Translations under genes and position numbers: made by a program
Notes under the pieces: model-generated
Database searches by the model: none
Told to the model about the DNA's origin: nothing
Seen by the model: only the letters and a program-made list of their open reading frames with translations
Source of the DNA: Agelas oroides
Taxonomy: Eukaryota; Porifera; Demospongiae; Agelasida; Agelasidae
DNA length: 64,000 bases
Direction: 5' to 3'
NCBI GenBank assembly: GCA_949130485.1
Contig: OX422197.1
Span: forward strand, 3,106,205-3,170,204
In this document: positions 46,037-58,149 of the stretch, one piece after another
Numbering within the stretch: position 1 is the first letter of the stretch
How the letters are laid out: every line of letters begins with the position of its first letter

Positions 46037-49000
46037 TTAATTTGCTTCATCTACATGTGCAGGCTGATCATGGTCTTGCTCAGCATGTGGTTTTGCGTGT
46101 GTCTCATTATCTTCATCAGCTCTGTCTTTTGTGGATGTCTTGGGTGCTCCATGGCCTTGGTTAGCTTTGTCAGAACCTTCTGTCGGCGTTTCATGTTCTT
46201 GGGTAATTTGCTGAGTGTGTTTTATTTGTGTCTCTGCCAGTTCGTGGGGCTCTTTCTTGTCTCCCGCTTCAGCTTCTCCACCTTTATGGCACCAACCATA
46301 TAGTTGTCTCTGGGGGGGTGGGGGGGTAATTTGTAAACATTCTACACTCACATTCTCATGCAGAATTTTTTTCTGTGCATATGCATGAAGCCACAGTGAT
46401 ATAATAGCCCACTACTCACAATCTCAGTGCTGAAACATGCTGAAAGAGTAACAAGAAAACAAACCTTAAGATCACACATGATTTGCTTGTCAAAAACAAT
46501 GACAAGAGCAAACAGTAGACCTGTAGAAGTTAGAAACATAATGCATATGCTGACGTCCTAAATCTGGTGTACACTCAATTGTTGCATGACTGTAATATAC
46601 ACTGAAGTACTGTCAGTGATCTTAGTTGTTTTACACACACAGTACACTGACAGCATGATCCATCTGCTTGCATGTGTATTATTAGTATAAATGTTTTTCA
46701 TATATATAATGTCCCATTGCCATTCCCTAATTCTTTACAGTAAAGGAGGAACGATAGTCGTTCATCTCACCTGGCAGTATGTACTGCATGAGCAAATTTC
46801 CTTTGAAACAAGATTGTGTATGGGCTATTGTGGTAGTCACATGGTTTACAAAGCACTAATTGCTGCCACCTTGCACTTTACTGCTATTTACTGTTTCATC
46901 TGTAGGACATCTGTGAGAATCACTACAACTGCTCTTGATAAGCAGGTGAGTCACTCACAAATGTTCAGTGGTTAGCTATGCTACTGACCTGAGGGTTCAT
47001 GGTCTGAGCTAGCTTCCTTTTTGGTCTCACACTCTAGTACCAAAATAAACCTCTCGTAACCTGTTTTCTCAAAACCAGGTGGGGTGGCTACTAATGGAAA
47101 TTTCCTTAAATATTCAAAATTCCAAACAACCCACCAATGAGATTCAAGACCCTTGCTTGATAAACACTAGTGTGCAAGTGTTTGTAATGTTTGGTAGTAA
47201 ATGTGCTGGGAATTGCACCTACTCTCCCCATTTCTACATATTGATGACCCTGGAGACTTCTTGCAGTATGCTCAGTACTTAATAACCATTTCTTAGGTGG
47301 GAATGGTCCACTATGGCTCAGAACAAGGGTGGGCTAAGCCATTCACTGGGTGGCAAACTTATTGTTAGTTTCCAGACTTGTGAATTAAATGAAACTGTTA
47401 GTTGCTATTATTGAAAACCCTTTAAATTTGTGACAAATACTAGCTTCATAGATCACAGGAACTCCTAATTCTAAGGCCATGCATTTTCAATGCAAGGCAT
47501 AATGCTTGCCTTGTTCCCAGGCTCCCCCACTCAAAAGTGCAAACATCACCAGGTGGAGAGATCCTGCATGGTATCTGTTCTCATGTGAGCATGATGTAAT
47601 TGGAATAGGGCCGGAATTTTTGGGAATAAAAAGGCAACATTTTGCTTGTTTTCAACCAACTATACATTCAACGCTTAATATTCACCCGCTGCTAGCTAGT
47701 ATGCTACCTGGTACCTTCACTCTTTTCGCTGTTCTGTGTCCCCCAGCATGCCCATGTGCAATTTAAGGTCTTTCTACCCCCCTTCTATATACCATTGCTT
47801 ACATGAGAAAAAATAACAGGTTCTCTCTGTCTTCACAATTTCAATGTTCGTCATATTCCAGAGCAGGGGAACCTAGGAATGAGGCTAGCATATTGCCTCA
47901 TTGTAGCTGATGAGACCTGCTACTGACCTACATCCTGCACAGTAGGGTGACTCTTAATATTCAAGGCCTGCCTTATTAGCAGGGAAATTTGGGTCGATCG
48001 TTCATACTACCACACCATGGAAGTGTGTGACAATGAAAAGTCCAAGCTTAGCAACAGCGTCATCTACCAATAAAAGTACATGGCTTCAGAACTAGGTACT
48101 TGTTTACAGGTGTCTCCATTACAAGTAAAGAGTCTGAAAGGCAAAGTATTTTGTAACCTGACCAATAAATGGGTTGCAATTATAGTAATTACCAGCCACA
48201 TACCAACATCAAGTCTGGTGGTATATCTGGCCACTGTTGTTTTACAGTGAGTGAGTTAGCTCACTCTAGTTCTGAGCTCTTCATTAATTTATTGCACTTA
48301 CCCGGAAGGGGGAGGCTAATGGCATGAAGGAACCACAGGGCAAAGTGTGCTGGTGATTCAGGATCATTAAAGCCAATTGCCAGCCGCATCCTAAGAGAAG
48401 ATATCAAAGAACATTCTGCTGACACTTTTTCATAGTCATATAGTTAGTATTATACTAGAGTATTGTTGGTTCACTCGCAGTTCTACAACATTGCCAACTG
48501 TTGCTGTGAATAAACTGCATGAGCTACTGTATATCCAGAGAGTAGCATTCCTTCAATTACTTGAGTGTCTGTGTCAGAGAAGACTTAGGCAATGTTTATG
48601 TAGCTATAATAATAGATCCGTTTGTAAACACTGCCAAGCTGGCAATAACATTGCTGTCTATCCCCATTAAGTGAAGGTGTATGCAGAAAACAATTATTAC
48701 TAAAAGTATAAAGACATCAAAACAAGCTTTCACACAAGGTTGTGTACTTGGCCACTCTGCAAGTTCCTCATTCCCAGGCCTTCAATCTCCACACAATTTG
48801 TATTGCAATCAAAGACGGCTCTGATACTATAGGACTGGAAAACAAGCCTAGCAAGTTGATTGGTTGCTCTAAATGTTGGAATGTCAGAGCACTTGACTGC
48901 GCAGATCACTGTCTCTAGGCTGGAATGTATGTATGTGGGAGTCAAGCTAAGGTTCATTGATCATGTACGTAAACAGTCTGTAAACCAGTAGTTAGAAGTA

Positions 49001-52000
49001 ATATAATACATGTAGCTACAGGCAATGACGCTTTAATATTCACTTCTACATACTATCATGGCGTACGGTAGTACGCCATATGTAGGGATGACCCCGAAAA
49101 AAAATGGCGGCCACATTCAAAGTGCACAAATGACACGCTCGAAATGTCCGCGTTAGATAAGTCAACGGCCTCCATGAGCCATATCAGACATTATCGAGTG
49201 CTTCCATGGGCAACAGGATCGTTAAATTTGCTGGAAAGCATCGCTAAGTACCTGACAGTCAAGTCGCTAAAAAAGGCAAATCGTCTATCTTCTGACTTCT
49301 TCTTCTTCTTCTTCTTCTTCTTTTGCTCACCACGATAGCACGACAATGGCTGAAGCTATTACAACGATTCAAACGCGAAAGATCAGCATAAATTACTGGG
49401 TATTGTACCCACCACTCATCGTTCTCAAAGAAAGAAGTCGAATTAATCGGCGATTCTCAGGTAACCCCACGCTTATGCTTGCTGCTATACGCCATTTTGT
49501 TAGAATAGAATATTCATAGCGATTACGTCAACAGAAGTTCAACAGCTACAGCACGTGAAGTTGGCATGCAGCTGCGGTTATTCTACTTCCGTAGAGAACT
49601 TGACGATCGATTGATTCCCAAACGATTGCATATGTTGCTACTTTCATACAGCAGTTGACGTACTTGTGCTGGATTTGACAAGGAACGCAGTATGCGTAAC
49701 GTCCACAAGAAACGGGCGCGGGATAAGCAGAACTATCTGCGAAACAAAGAAAGCAAAAGGCAAGCGTCCCGTAACAAGTACTGGAAGAACCCGGAAAAAC
49801 ACTCTTACTCTCCAAGGGTTCCTTTACCACAGTTATGCCTTACCTCTTTATGACCTATGTACCTGCCACCCACCATACACAACCTACACACACCTGCCCA
49901 CAATGTATAACCAGCTATAGAAACTGTTCCTTGGACAACACACAACATACAGTGTTACAACCCTGTCATACAACAGAACAGGTAGACAGTCGTGTATATA
50001 CCACAGTGCCTTAGAACAACCACTCACACACACATGCACATACCCAATTAGACAACAGTTACACCCATGATTCCATTGTCAAGTGGATAAGTGCAAAACA
50101 GCTAACATCCTCCAGAAATCCATCAACATCAACAATAAACTACATAACAAGTCATTTCACTTGGGGTGTGGTTACACAACAACAAAAAAACAACAACAGA
50201 AACAAGTCACAAAAAAGTTTGCCAAACGCAAACAAGCACATGTAGGGATGAAATCCTCAAAAACCAACCAAACAAGACGGGAACGACACCACAATACTTT
50301 TACACCATCCCTACATCTTGTGCCATTTTGCCACCTGTACACAACACAAAACCCTCTACATTTGTACTTATTAGCCCACACCAACCACAAACAAACATAG
50401 TACTTCACTCCATTCAACTATCTCACAAAATAACCCATCCTTCACAAAGCATTACAAAATTACCACTACTCACTTCACAGCCACCTGTATACAAGACAAC
50501 CCATATCTATCATGCTAAACAGGCATAAAACTTAACAACATAATGCACATTCCAACATAACACACACACTCACCACTCCTCACTCACTCCACACCTTCTA
50601 CACACAACTTGGACCATACCTGCTACACTCAGTAGCAACCACCAACAACACAACATACTCACTATGCACAACACACCCACGCCACACCCTTCCATCTACA
50701 AGACAACCCTCTTCTACACACAACTAAAAAACAAATACAAACACACAGTTTTGGCAAAATGGCACAAGATGTAGGGATGGTGTAAAAGTATTGTGGTGTC
50801 GTTCCCGTCTTGTTTGGTTGGTTTTTGAGGATTTCATCCCTACATGTGCTTGTTTGCGTTTGGCAAACTTTTTTGTGACTTGTATATATGGTAACCATGA
50901 AAATATTTACACACATACCCACCTGCATAATATTCATACCTGTTTGTAATTGCTTACACACCTGTTGATGACAGGGAAGACAAAAGTTGCAATGTAGATC
51001 CATGGATATGGCATCAGTGGCTTGATTTCGTCTCGCCAAAGGTTCTGTAAGATTAGATAGTTACTGTACAAATGTACTAAATATGCAAACAGTCAGGTGT
51101 TTACAGTACCTTTTGAGCGTCCATACTTGGTCCATCATACTCTGCATTTCCTTTGTTTAGTTTCCTCAACTATAGAAAGTATTAATGATGTAAAGAACAA
51201 CAAATCATGTACCACGGTATATTGTATGCATGATTGGCAAACCAGTAGGCTGGAAGCAAAACTAAACTCACTCTGTAGTGAATAACACAGGAGATAGCTA
51301 TCAAAAAAGTTGCCACGACAACACACAAGACCATCCATGGGCCATAGTACCTTGTAATTGAGTGGGAGAGAACATTATTATACTATATAGCTGACATAGT
51401 TCATTGGCAACCAATTGCATCAGCTTACAGTGAAAACTGCAGAGCTACTCCTGGAACAAATGTCTCTCCATCTTTGCGTGAAGAAATCCAGCTTTACAAA
51501 ACAAGTACACAAATGAATATGCTCAATACACACAAAACTAGCCATTGGTATGTAAGCTTACCACCATAGTCCAGCTGGCCCATAGGCTTCCACAGTGAAT
51601 GGTATAACACAGAAGATAATAGGAGGTATCAGGTCCACAGGGATGTAAACCCTGAAGGAAGGATATGTGCAATGCATGCATGTGGACAAGGCTACAAGGA
51701 TCCCCACACACATACATGCATATGTATACACATATACATACACATGAACAATGAACCATGGCTCTCTGAAAGAAAAAAAAGCAGGCATGTTATGCAAAGT
51801 CACCCACTGTGCATTACCAGGCCTTATCAGCTGCAAATGGGGACTGCTATCTTATGCACAAAATACAGTCAGGCATGTGTGTGCATGACAGCATTTTGTG
51901 CACGAGATAGCAGTCCGATCACCCCAGTGTAGCTAATGAGGCCTGGTAATGGCCAAACGACAGGGGTGGCTTTGTATAACATTTAGTCTCCCGAGAGATG

Positions 52001-53434
52001 TGGTTCATTGATTGCTCATGCATGTCTATACACACAAATATGCATGTGGTAAATGCACTATGAGTTCATAGTGCAGGTGCATGGTGACTATATGCCGTGC
52101 ATGTTGGGCGCAGGGTAATGAAAGATACCTTTCAAACTTCTTCCCAGTCCTCTTGAGAAACACGGTGATCCAGAATATGTTGAAGGTTATGATGCACACC
52201 CAAAGGAAGGCAATCCAAGCTAAAGAAGTCAAACCACTGCAATATTCAATATACATTAGTACATGCATGCACGCATTCTTTGCAGAATACTTACCAGTGA
52301 GAATATGGTAAAGGCCTTGGAACATACAGAACCCCACCAGCTTGCCCATGCGAGCCATGTTAGCCACACGAGGATCAGCCTACATTAACAAAATGTTCAC
52401 TATATACTCAGTAGTATTGCTAAGTGGGCAAGCAGGTCTTATACAGAATGAGCTTAAGACTAGTGTAAACAAACTATAGGCTATTTCTTGTACACAAACA
52501 GCTCAAGTGCTTGCCATGCATACCCATGCATAGTGGATAGTATGGAAGAACACGGCGATGGTCAGGTATAGGATGAGACGCTGTAAGAGTAATGAAAGCA
52601 ACATTCAGTTAGATGCATATAGATACACATGCATGGTGTGTAGCTACATGCAGTCATCATCAACAATTTGCCTTATAGTGCATTATCAAAGTACATGTAC
52701 TAACCTAGTACTTAGCAGACAAAAATACACAATCACCTGCGGTAGAAACTTGTATTTCTTCAGTGCAACTATCACAAATATAATGAACAGGCTGCCACAA
52801 GAAGACAAGAGAGTCATTAAACATGGATGGATTGATGAATAGATTGATGGATAGATGATGGATGGATGGATGGATCTTATCTGAAAATGCAGGGTGGTAT
52901 ATAGCTACATGATGGTTTTATGTTCTTGCTGCTAGAATTTGATCTATAAATGCAGTGTTTGTTTTAAAAGTCAGTGAATGGCTGCAAATGAAACCCTGGC
53001 GTCTGAAATATGATAAGACTAATTCTCACCAGGAGATCAGAGAAAGAACAGCAATTGCTCGACGGCACCACACAATGGCTTCCTGCATGTGTGCAACAGA
53101 ATCATACTAGTTGAGTAGTAGCTAGAACCATCATTCACAATCATGCATCTTGTAAGTTAGTCTCGCAAAGCCAGACCCACTTCCGCAAAGTGGGTCTGGC
53201 TTGCGAGACTATCTTGTGATCACAAGACACAATGTAAGGCAATCTAAAACTGTACACCGCATCTGCTAGACTGCATGGCGTCTTCGACCGTTGCGGATCG
53301 AAGACGCCAGTGTAGAGAATTAAATAGCCTTTTACACATAAGGAGATGGAAGAAAACGCCAAGCACTCCACAACATCTGTCGAGTTGGAGGCATTGGAGA
53401 GGTTGCTGAGTAAATAATCGCCGCTTCCAGACAT
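46037..53434 (-). CDS. seven-transmembrane receptor, cAMP-receptor-like (class E type)
   Basis: Exons in order: 53434-53336, 53082-53030, 52791-52737, 52580-52524, 52379-52295, 52219-52129, 51651-51562, 51491-51429, 51350-51272, 51169-51110, 51044-50962, 48390-48302, 46520-46465, 46309-46037. They sum to 1233 nt, 410 residues, with all 14 junctions in phase. The N-terminus has Asn-rich glycosylation sites (NLSNASNST). Seven apolar helices follow (for example AVLSLISCLFIIFVIVAL; LILYLTIAVFFHTIHYAW; WMVLCVVVATFLIAISCVI; LWFLHAISLPLPGLLFALV). YGPAGLWCWI after helix 4 is the diagnostic motif of the Dictyostelium cAMP-receptor/GPR157-like families. The 90-residue tail is acidic, His-rich and disordered. 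It is convergent with kinase-kelch A (254 bp apart). Ligand is unknown. Confidence 0.85.
49053..49802 (+). mobile_element. dispersed repeat unit, copy B
   Basis: Aligns with 23727-24441, including the starting hairpin, the CTT run and the ORF start. Here the MRNV-led frame (49691 onward) is continuous into one YWKNPEK unit, then homology ends and the frame stops soon after. Truncated relative to copy A. Lies in an intron of the receptor gene. Confidence 0.65.
50201..50883. mobile_element. long-TIR DNA element, copy 2 (683 bp)
   Basis: Terminal inverted repeats of about 130 bp match those of 31896-32974, with the same start AACAAGTCACAAAAAAGTTT. The interior is CA-rich on the plus strand and partly shared with copy 1 (acaagacaaccc). 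No coding capacity. Lies in an intron of the receptor gene. Confidence 0.8.
53158..53211. repeat. TAGTC-type hairpin near the receptor first exon
   Basis: 54-bp hairpin with arms TAGTCTCGCAAAGCCAGACC and complement. Flanks tcttgtaa and tcttgtga are similar, suggesting a decayed target-site duplication. It lies in intron 1 of the receptor gene. Confidence 0.75.
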
Positions 53435-55415
53435 AGTTTTCTTGGTTGCGATCTCGGCGATCTGCGCTGCACGTCAAGTGTCTCGTTCCCAGCCCACTCT
53501 GGAATGACTACTATCCGGAAGTGGGCTCTAAATAGGCCCTACCAGAGTTGACGAAAGGGAGGAGGTGAAAACAGAACTGTGTGAGTGAGTCGTCAGTTGA
53601 ATTAGTTGTATTACAGTAGCCTGATATGCGAATGCACGAATCATACCTTTGGTGGTTGTCTACAATCACTGGACTGGACTGATGAGCTGAACTGGTGGAC
53701 TGGACTGGCGAACTGGACTAAACTTATGCTCATCTGTAGGGTTGCACTTGGAAATACAGCCACTTTCCTTCACAGACCCTAGCAATAATATACTAACTAG
53801 ATGACATGAAGCATACACACTCAGTCTCATAAAGTCTACTCAGCAAGCCTCGAGGCATCCACCGTCAGATGGGAGAGGGTGGGAGATTTGTCATTTAGAT
53901 AATGGTCGATTCCCCATTTATGGGGTAGGATGCTGGTGTACTTTGCCTATATATATATATAATGAACACTAGTTACAAATGCCCCACCCTGCCCATCTCA
54001 TGGGGCATGAATTCATTGCCAATCTTCCAACTCTTCTCCCATCTTCACTCCAGGAGGGTAGGGTGGGGCATACCATTGATGAGTGCATTAGTGGTAATTA
54101 CACTGTCTGAAAGTTACACATTTCAAGTCTACACAGAGAGAATTGTGTTTCCAGGTTTATAAAGACTAAAATGCATCATGGCTAAACCTACAGGGGAGTG
54201 AGGTCTTATTAGAGAGCAGAAAAGTGATTTTTAGCACAAAAAAGGTCAGTCCACCAGTCCAGTCCAGTGATTGTAGACTACCTACTGTTGGTGGTATTAC
54301 GTGGAGATCTCATGAGATCCCCTTGGGGCACATGGGGTAGTCTTCATTGATAGTAAATTATGGGCATGGTTGGCAAGCATCATTGGCCCACATTGTTTCT
54401 TGGGTCAATATATAATGTCATGCTAGTGATCAGAAATTTGACAATTGGCATCAGTTATATATCCTCTTTGGGTGTGGTTGTTTTACACATTGGTAAGCCC
54501 AACTTCCAATAGAGCTATTTCATCACGTGGTCGTAATTTTATATACAAGTGTTGGGCCCTATCTTGGTGTACAGCATGTGCAGTATGTCATTGACAGTAT
54601 TATGTGGTAGCAGTTGAAACCCCACAGGTAAGTCATCTATGCTTTAATTTACATAGCCGAATGGTATTTTAGCCAATTCAGCACGTAAGTATATTCTCCA
54701 TTTGCCAAGATCACTGTAGAAGCTACTATCAAAAAGCTCTATATGCAAAACCACCCCCGAGGGAGAGTTATATAACCTGTTACTTTGCATTAATTAATGA
54801 GTGTCCATTTCTCTTTGTGACCCCCCCCCCCCCCCCCCCCTCTGTCTACCTTGGTAGACACTGACGTCATTCACGTGATAAAATATACCAGGCCTTCCCC
54901 CCTCCGTTTTTGCATACTGCAAGAGATCAAAAACTGGACGGTGGGAAGGCCAGGGCTTCTAGACTGACAATTTACAGAGAGCAATCGTGTCCTGGTCCTA
55001 ACTAGCCCTAATCAACACTACCTACTGAACTTTACTTCAAGTGTGATTGGTCAATAACTGGGACAAGGGCTTGTGTGGAATGAGCATTGGCAACACAAAA
55101 TGTGTTATAACTTGTTTGGCAGAGTCAAACCAATCAATCCATGCACAGCCAATGAACCATATCTTCTTGAATAAAAATGCACATTCCTGTAAATTTGTTA
55201 AAATTGTTAAAATTGTTAGTGAGTTAGGAGTGCCATGCAGTTGCTGATGCATGAATGATGGAAGTTAAAAGCTCTTCTTGTGTGTGTTACCATGCAGGCT
55301 CTTTCCTCCAACATTTTTTAAGGAGGTAAACCATGTGTAAGAAGTAGTAAGGAGGTATTCCATGTATCAAGTGCACTTTTGTTTCTTAAATTTGTAGATC
55401 ACAATCCGTAGAGCT
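53435..55415. other. intergenic between receptor and BRK1, repeat-rich
   Basis: The receptor promoter should lie within 53435-53600. An inverted repeat element spans 53658-54278, with 30-bp arms around gtctacaatcactggactgg; the left end also contains tandem actggact units. A second hairpin sits near 54880-54950 (ccaggccttcccccctccg and complement). A 20-base poly-C run lies at 54821-54840. No coding exon was seen. Confidence 0.5.
54821..54840. repeat. poly-C homopolymer
   Basis: Twenty consecutive C residues. Length of such runs is unreliable in assemblies. Confidence 0.9.
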
Positions 55416-55616
55416 ATGTCTTCAGTTCAGAGCCAGATCCAACAAGATTGGAACAATCGAGAATTTGTGGAAGTGATTGCATCAAGTATCAAGAAGATTG
55501 CTGAATTTCTCAATGCATTTGATCTCTCAGCACGCTCCCGGCTAGCTGTGCTCAACCAGAAGTTGACTCGCCTTGAGAGACAGGTGGAATACATTGAAGC
55601 CAGAGTCACAAAATGA
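55416..55616 (+). CDS. BRK1: BRK1 (HSPC300), smallest WAVE-complex subunit
   Basis: Intronless coding region of 66 residues, ATG to TGA. It aligns end to end with animal BRK1: [20 protein letters not shown], then [20 protein letters not shown], then the conserved closing block [12 protein letters not shown]. The usual length is about 70-75 residues. BRK1 is a helical subunit that nucleates assembly of the WAVE regulatory complex, which activates Arp2/3-driven actin branching. A probable splice acceptor (aaatttgtag) 18 bp upstream of the ATG suggests a separate 5' UTR exon. No paralogue is in the window. Confidence 0.95.
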   Translation: MSSVQSQIQQDWNNREFVEVIASSIKKIAEFLNAFDLSARSRLAVLNQKLTRLERQVEYIEARVTK

Positions 55617-57024
55617 TAAACTGTTGGCAATGATTTTTGCTTCAGAGCAAACAAGGATGTAGTATGAACTGTTTGTCGCGCATAATTTTGTCAAGATGCT
55701 GTGTACATTTTATTCCACATGCAATGGATAATCAGCTTGTTTGTTTTAGCTGTTGACACTGGTCTCTGTACTGCATTATCTTAACAGGAATGATGATTAC
55801 AATGTCCAGTTTTTTTTTCATATCCACCAGGGCCATTGACAACAGCTTGTGTTTGGAAGTGATTTTGAAAACGACTGCTTGCTACAGGAAATCACTTGAC
55901 TGCAGCTAGCAATTGAATATTGGGGGTGCTGATAATGAAGCTTGCATGAACAATCAACAACTCACATCTCCCTTGAAAAATAGCGTGCATGCCAGCCATC
56001 TGCATGACTGCATTCTGTGCATGAGATAGCAGTCCCCATCTCCAGGTCACCCAGTGCAGCTGATGAGGCTGAAATGCGTCCTGCACAGTAGGTGACTTTG
56101 AATAACATCTAGCCCTATTTGTAAGGGGGATGTGGTTCATTGATTGTTCATGCACTAAGCACTTGTAGCTATGTTATGCATTATTCATCAAACCCTGCCA
56201 GGCTATAGCCTATATAGCCATTTGGGCTTTCTTGTCTGCATGGCTTTAGCAGTTGTACTGGTCTAATTTCTGGTGGTGGTGCTTGCATGTTGTAAATCAT
56301 GAGCTGTTCCATGCTTCACAACATCATTCATGATATGGCTATCTCCAGATCCTGGTCACCCCAGTACATCTTCCCAGCACAGCAGATGAGACCTAGTATT
56401 GGCCAAAATGTGTCCTACATGGTGGGTGACTTTGTGTAACATTGGCCTGCCTTTTCAGGAAGATATAGTTGATTATTTGTCTATGCCCAGTATAACAGGC
56501 CCGCACATCATTACATGCAGCCGGATGTATATAAAAGCTGGACTGTTGGATATCACCCAATACCAGGTCATCTGCAGGTCTCACGTATGACAGTTGTCTA
56601 GCTGGAAATCTTCCACACAAGCACACCCAATGGATTATGGAAATCAGACCACTACAAAGCTTGGCTATATGTAGCCTGGTAAGTATTTGGAAGTAGTAAG
56701 CCTGTATTCTCAGGACATGGCTGAATGTTGAGAAAGGATGGGCTGCATGCTGGAGGTGTTGGAGTTACTCACATGCACTCCCACCTGGTATTCCAAAGCA
56801 CAGTGTTCAATTAAGTGCTAAATATCAGTTCACCCACTAACTTCTCAAATTTAACAACTATACAGTTGCAGTGGTCATGCATAAAGGTAATACTGGAAAT
56901 TATCACACGAAGGACTGGAATTACTAAAAATCTTGTTAAGAAATAACTGTACAATGTAGTTACAACATGTGAACATACATCAATGAACTGATGTAACAAT
57001 ATTATAGTTACAAAATGAAATAAT
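55617..57024. other. intergenic with dispersed repeat copies
   Basis: Holds the BRK1 3' UTR and two to three diverged copies of a repeat family (about 55890-56160 and 56330-56600) sharing gcatgagatagcagtcc, gatgaggcct and gatgtggttcattgattg-type blocks with 51790-52025 and 4920-5065. No gene seen. Confidence 0.5.
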
Positions 57025-58013
57025 CTATTCCTTGCCATTAATTGTATTGCGAGCAGGCTCAACTTCTGCATCGAGGATGTTCTCAGTGCTTGCTGTGGGA
57101 TCTGTAAGAGCTTGACGTTTTCTTCTGATCTCACGATGTTTCTTTCTGCTGAAGAATCCACACTGTGTGGTGTGATTGTGTGGGTGTGTAGTGTGGTTGT
57201 TGTAAGGTAATGACAACTATGTGGTTATGTTAGGTGTCTTACCCCCCATAAGAGGCCAGCTAGTACTGCAATAAAGAGTACTGCAGCTATGATAGACACA
57301 ATGATGATCCAAGGCTCCACCCCTCCACCACTAGTTGTGGGTGGGGTTCCTGAAGGGGGCTGAGTGCGAACTGGTAAAGGAGGGATTTGCATGCATTTGA
57401 GCCTGCAGTGGATGACATAAGAAGAAAAGAGACACATCGTAATTGTGCCAGAAATTCAAAGCTAGCATATAGGTAATGTCTGAGGATGTTCTTCAGAAGA
57501 ATATCAGCTGTTGAGCCACTGCTTAGACTCATAACTTGACTCCAATAAACTTGACAATTACATAACCCTCCCCTGTATCTATGCACTCTTATCAGCCAAG
57601 CTATTGTTATTGTGATCTCACTGTAGAAGTGGTGGATCTTCCGACTCACTGAATGTAGTCTGCACCCACAATGGAGACAGTGACAGCAGTCACTATTGTG
57701 AAACTATCCTCTCTCTGTCAGAGTGGGGCAGGCCACACTTCCATGGGCATCGTAAAGTCTACACAAGTTCTGCAACACTGTGGAGGCTCTGACGATAGCC
57801 CAGAAATATGACTTGTTGAAGAATCACATGTACGTACAAGCAGCTTACCTTGGTGGTTGTAATGGTTCTGCATGTATGGCTTTCAGAGACACCCTTGGAC
57901 GGTTTACAGCAAGCAGGTGGATGGTGGTGGATGGTGGTGCATTCTGTGCTGTTCAGGATTGTGATGCAGGCCATATGCATGTTCTGGAAAATCAGTGTTG
58001 CTTTGCAGATTGT
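57025..58013 (-). CDS. single-pass membrane protein, C-terminal part
   Basis: Exons in order 58013-57849, 57714-57650, 57402-57243, 57162-57025, all in phase, 175 residues ending in a stop. The extracellular part has several cysteines and an N-glycosylation site (LNST), then a Pro/Thr/Gly-rich stalk (PPSGTPPTTSGGG). One transmembrane helix follows (WIIIVSIIAAVLFIAVLAG), then a basic stop-transfer cluster (SRKKHREIRRKRQ) and a short cytoplasmic tail. The orientation is that of a type I receptor. A further upstream exon at 58149-58109 fits in phase but is less certain, and the signal peptide exon was not found. The extracellular fold is not recognised. Confidence 0.55.
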
Positions 58014-58149
58014 CTGTACAACCCAGTGATATCTTGTAAATGTGAAAGAAGTCCTAGTGTGTTGTGATGGTTCAACAAGCATCAATAGGTAAAAGCCAGC
58101 CATCTCACCTTGCACTCATCCAACTTCACCATGATACATTTGTATAGAC

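Noticed and set aside
57780..58067. Plus-strand 95-residue cysteine-containing frame
   Set aside because: The minus strand carries consistent splice sites and a transmembrane exon series; this is its shadow.
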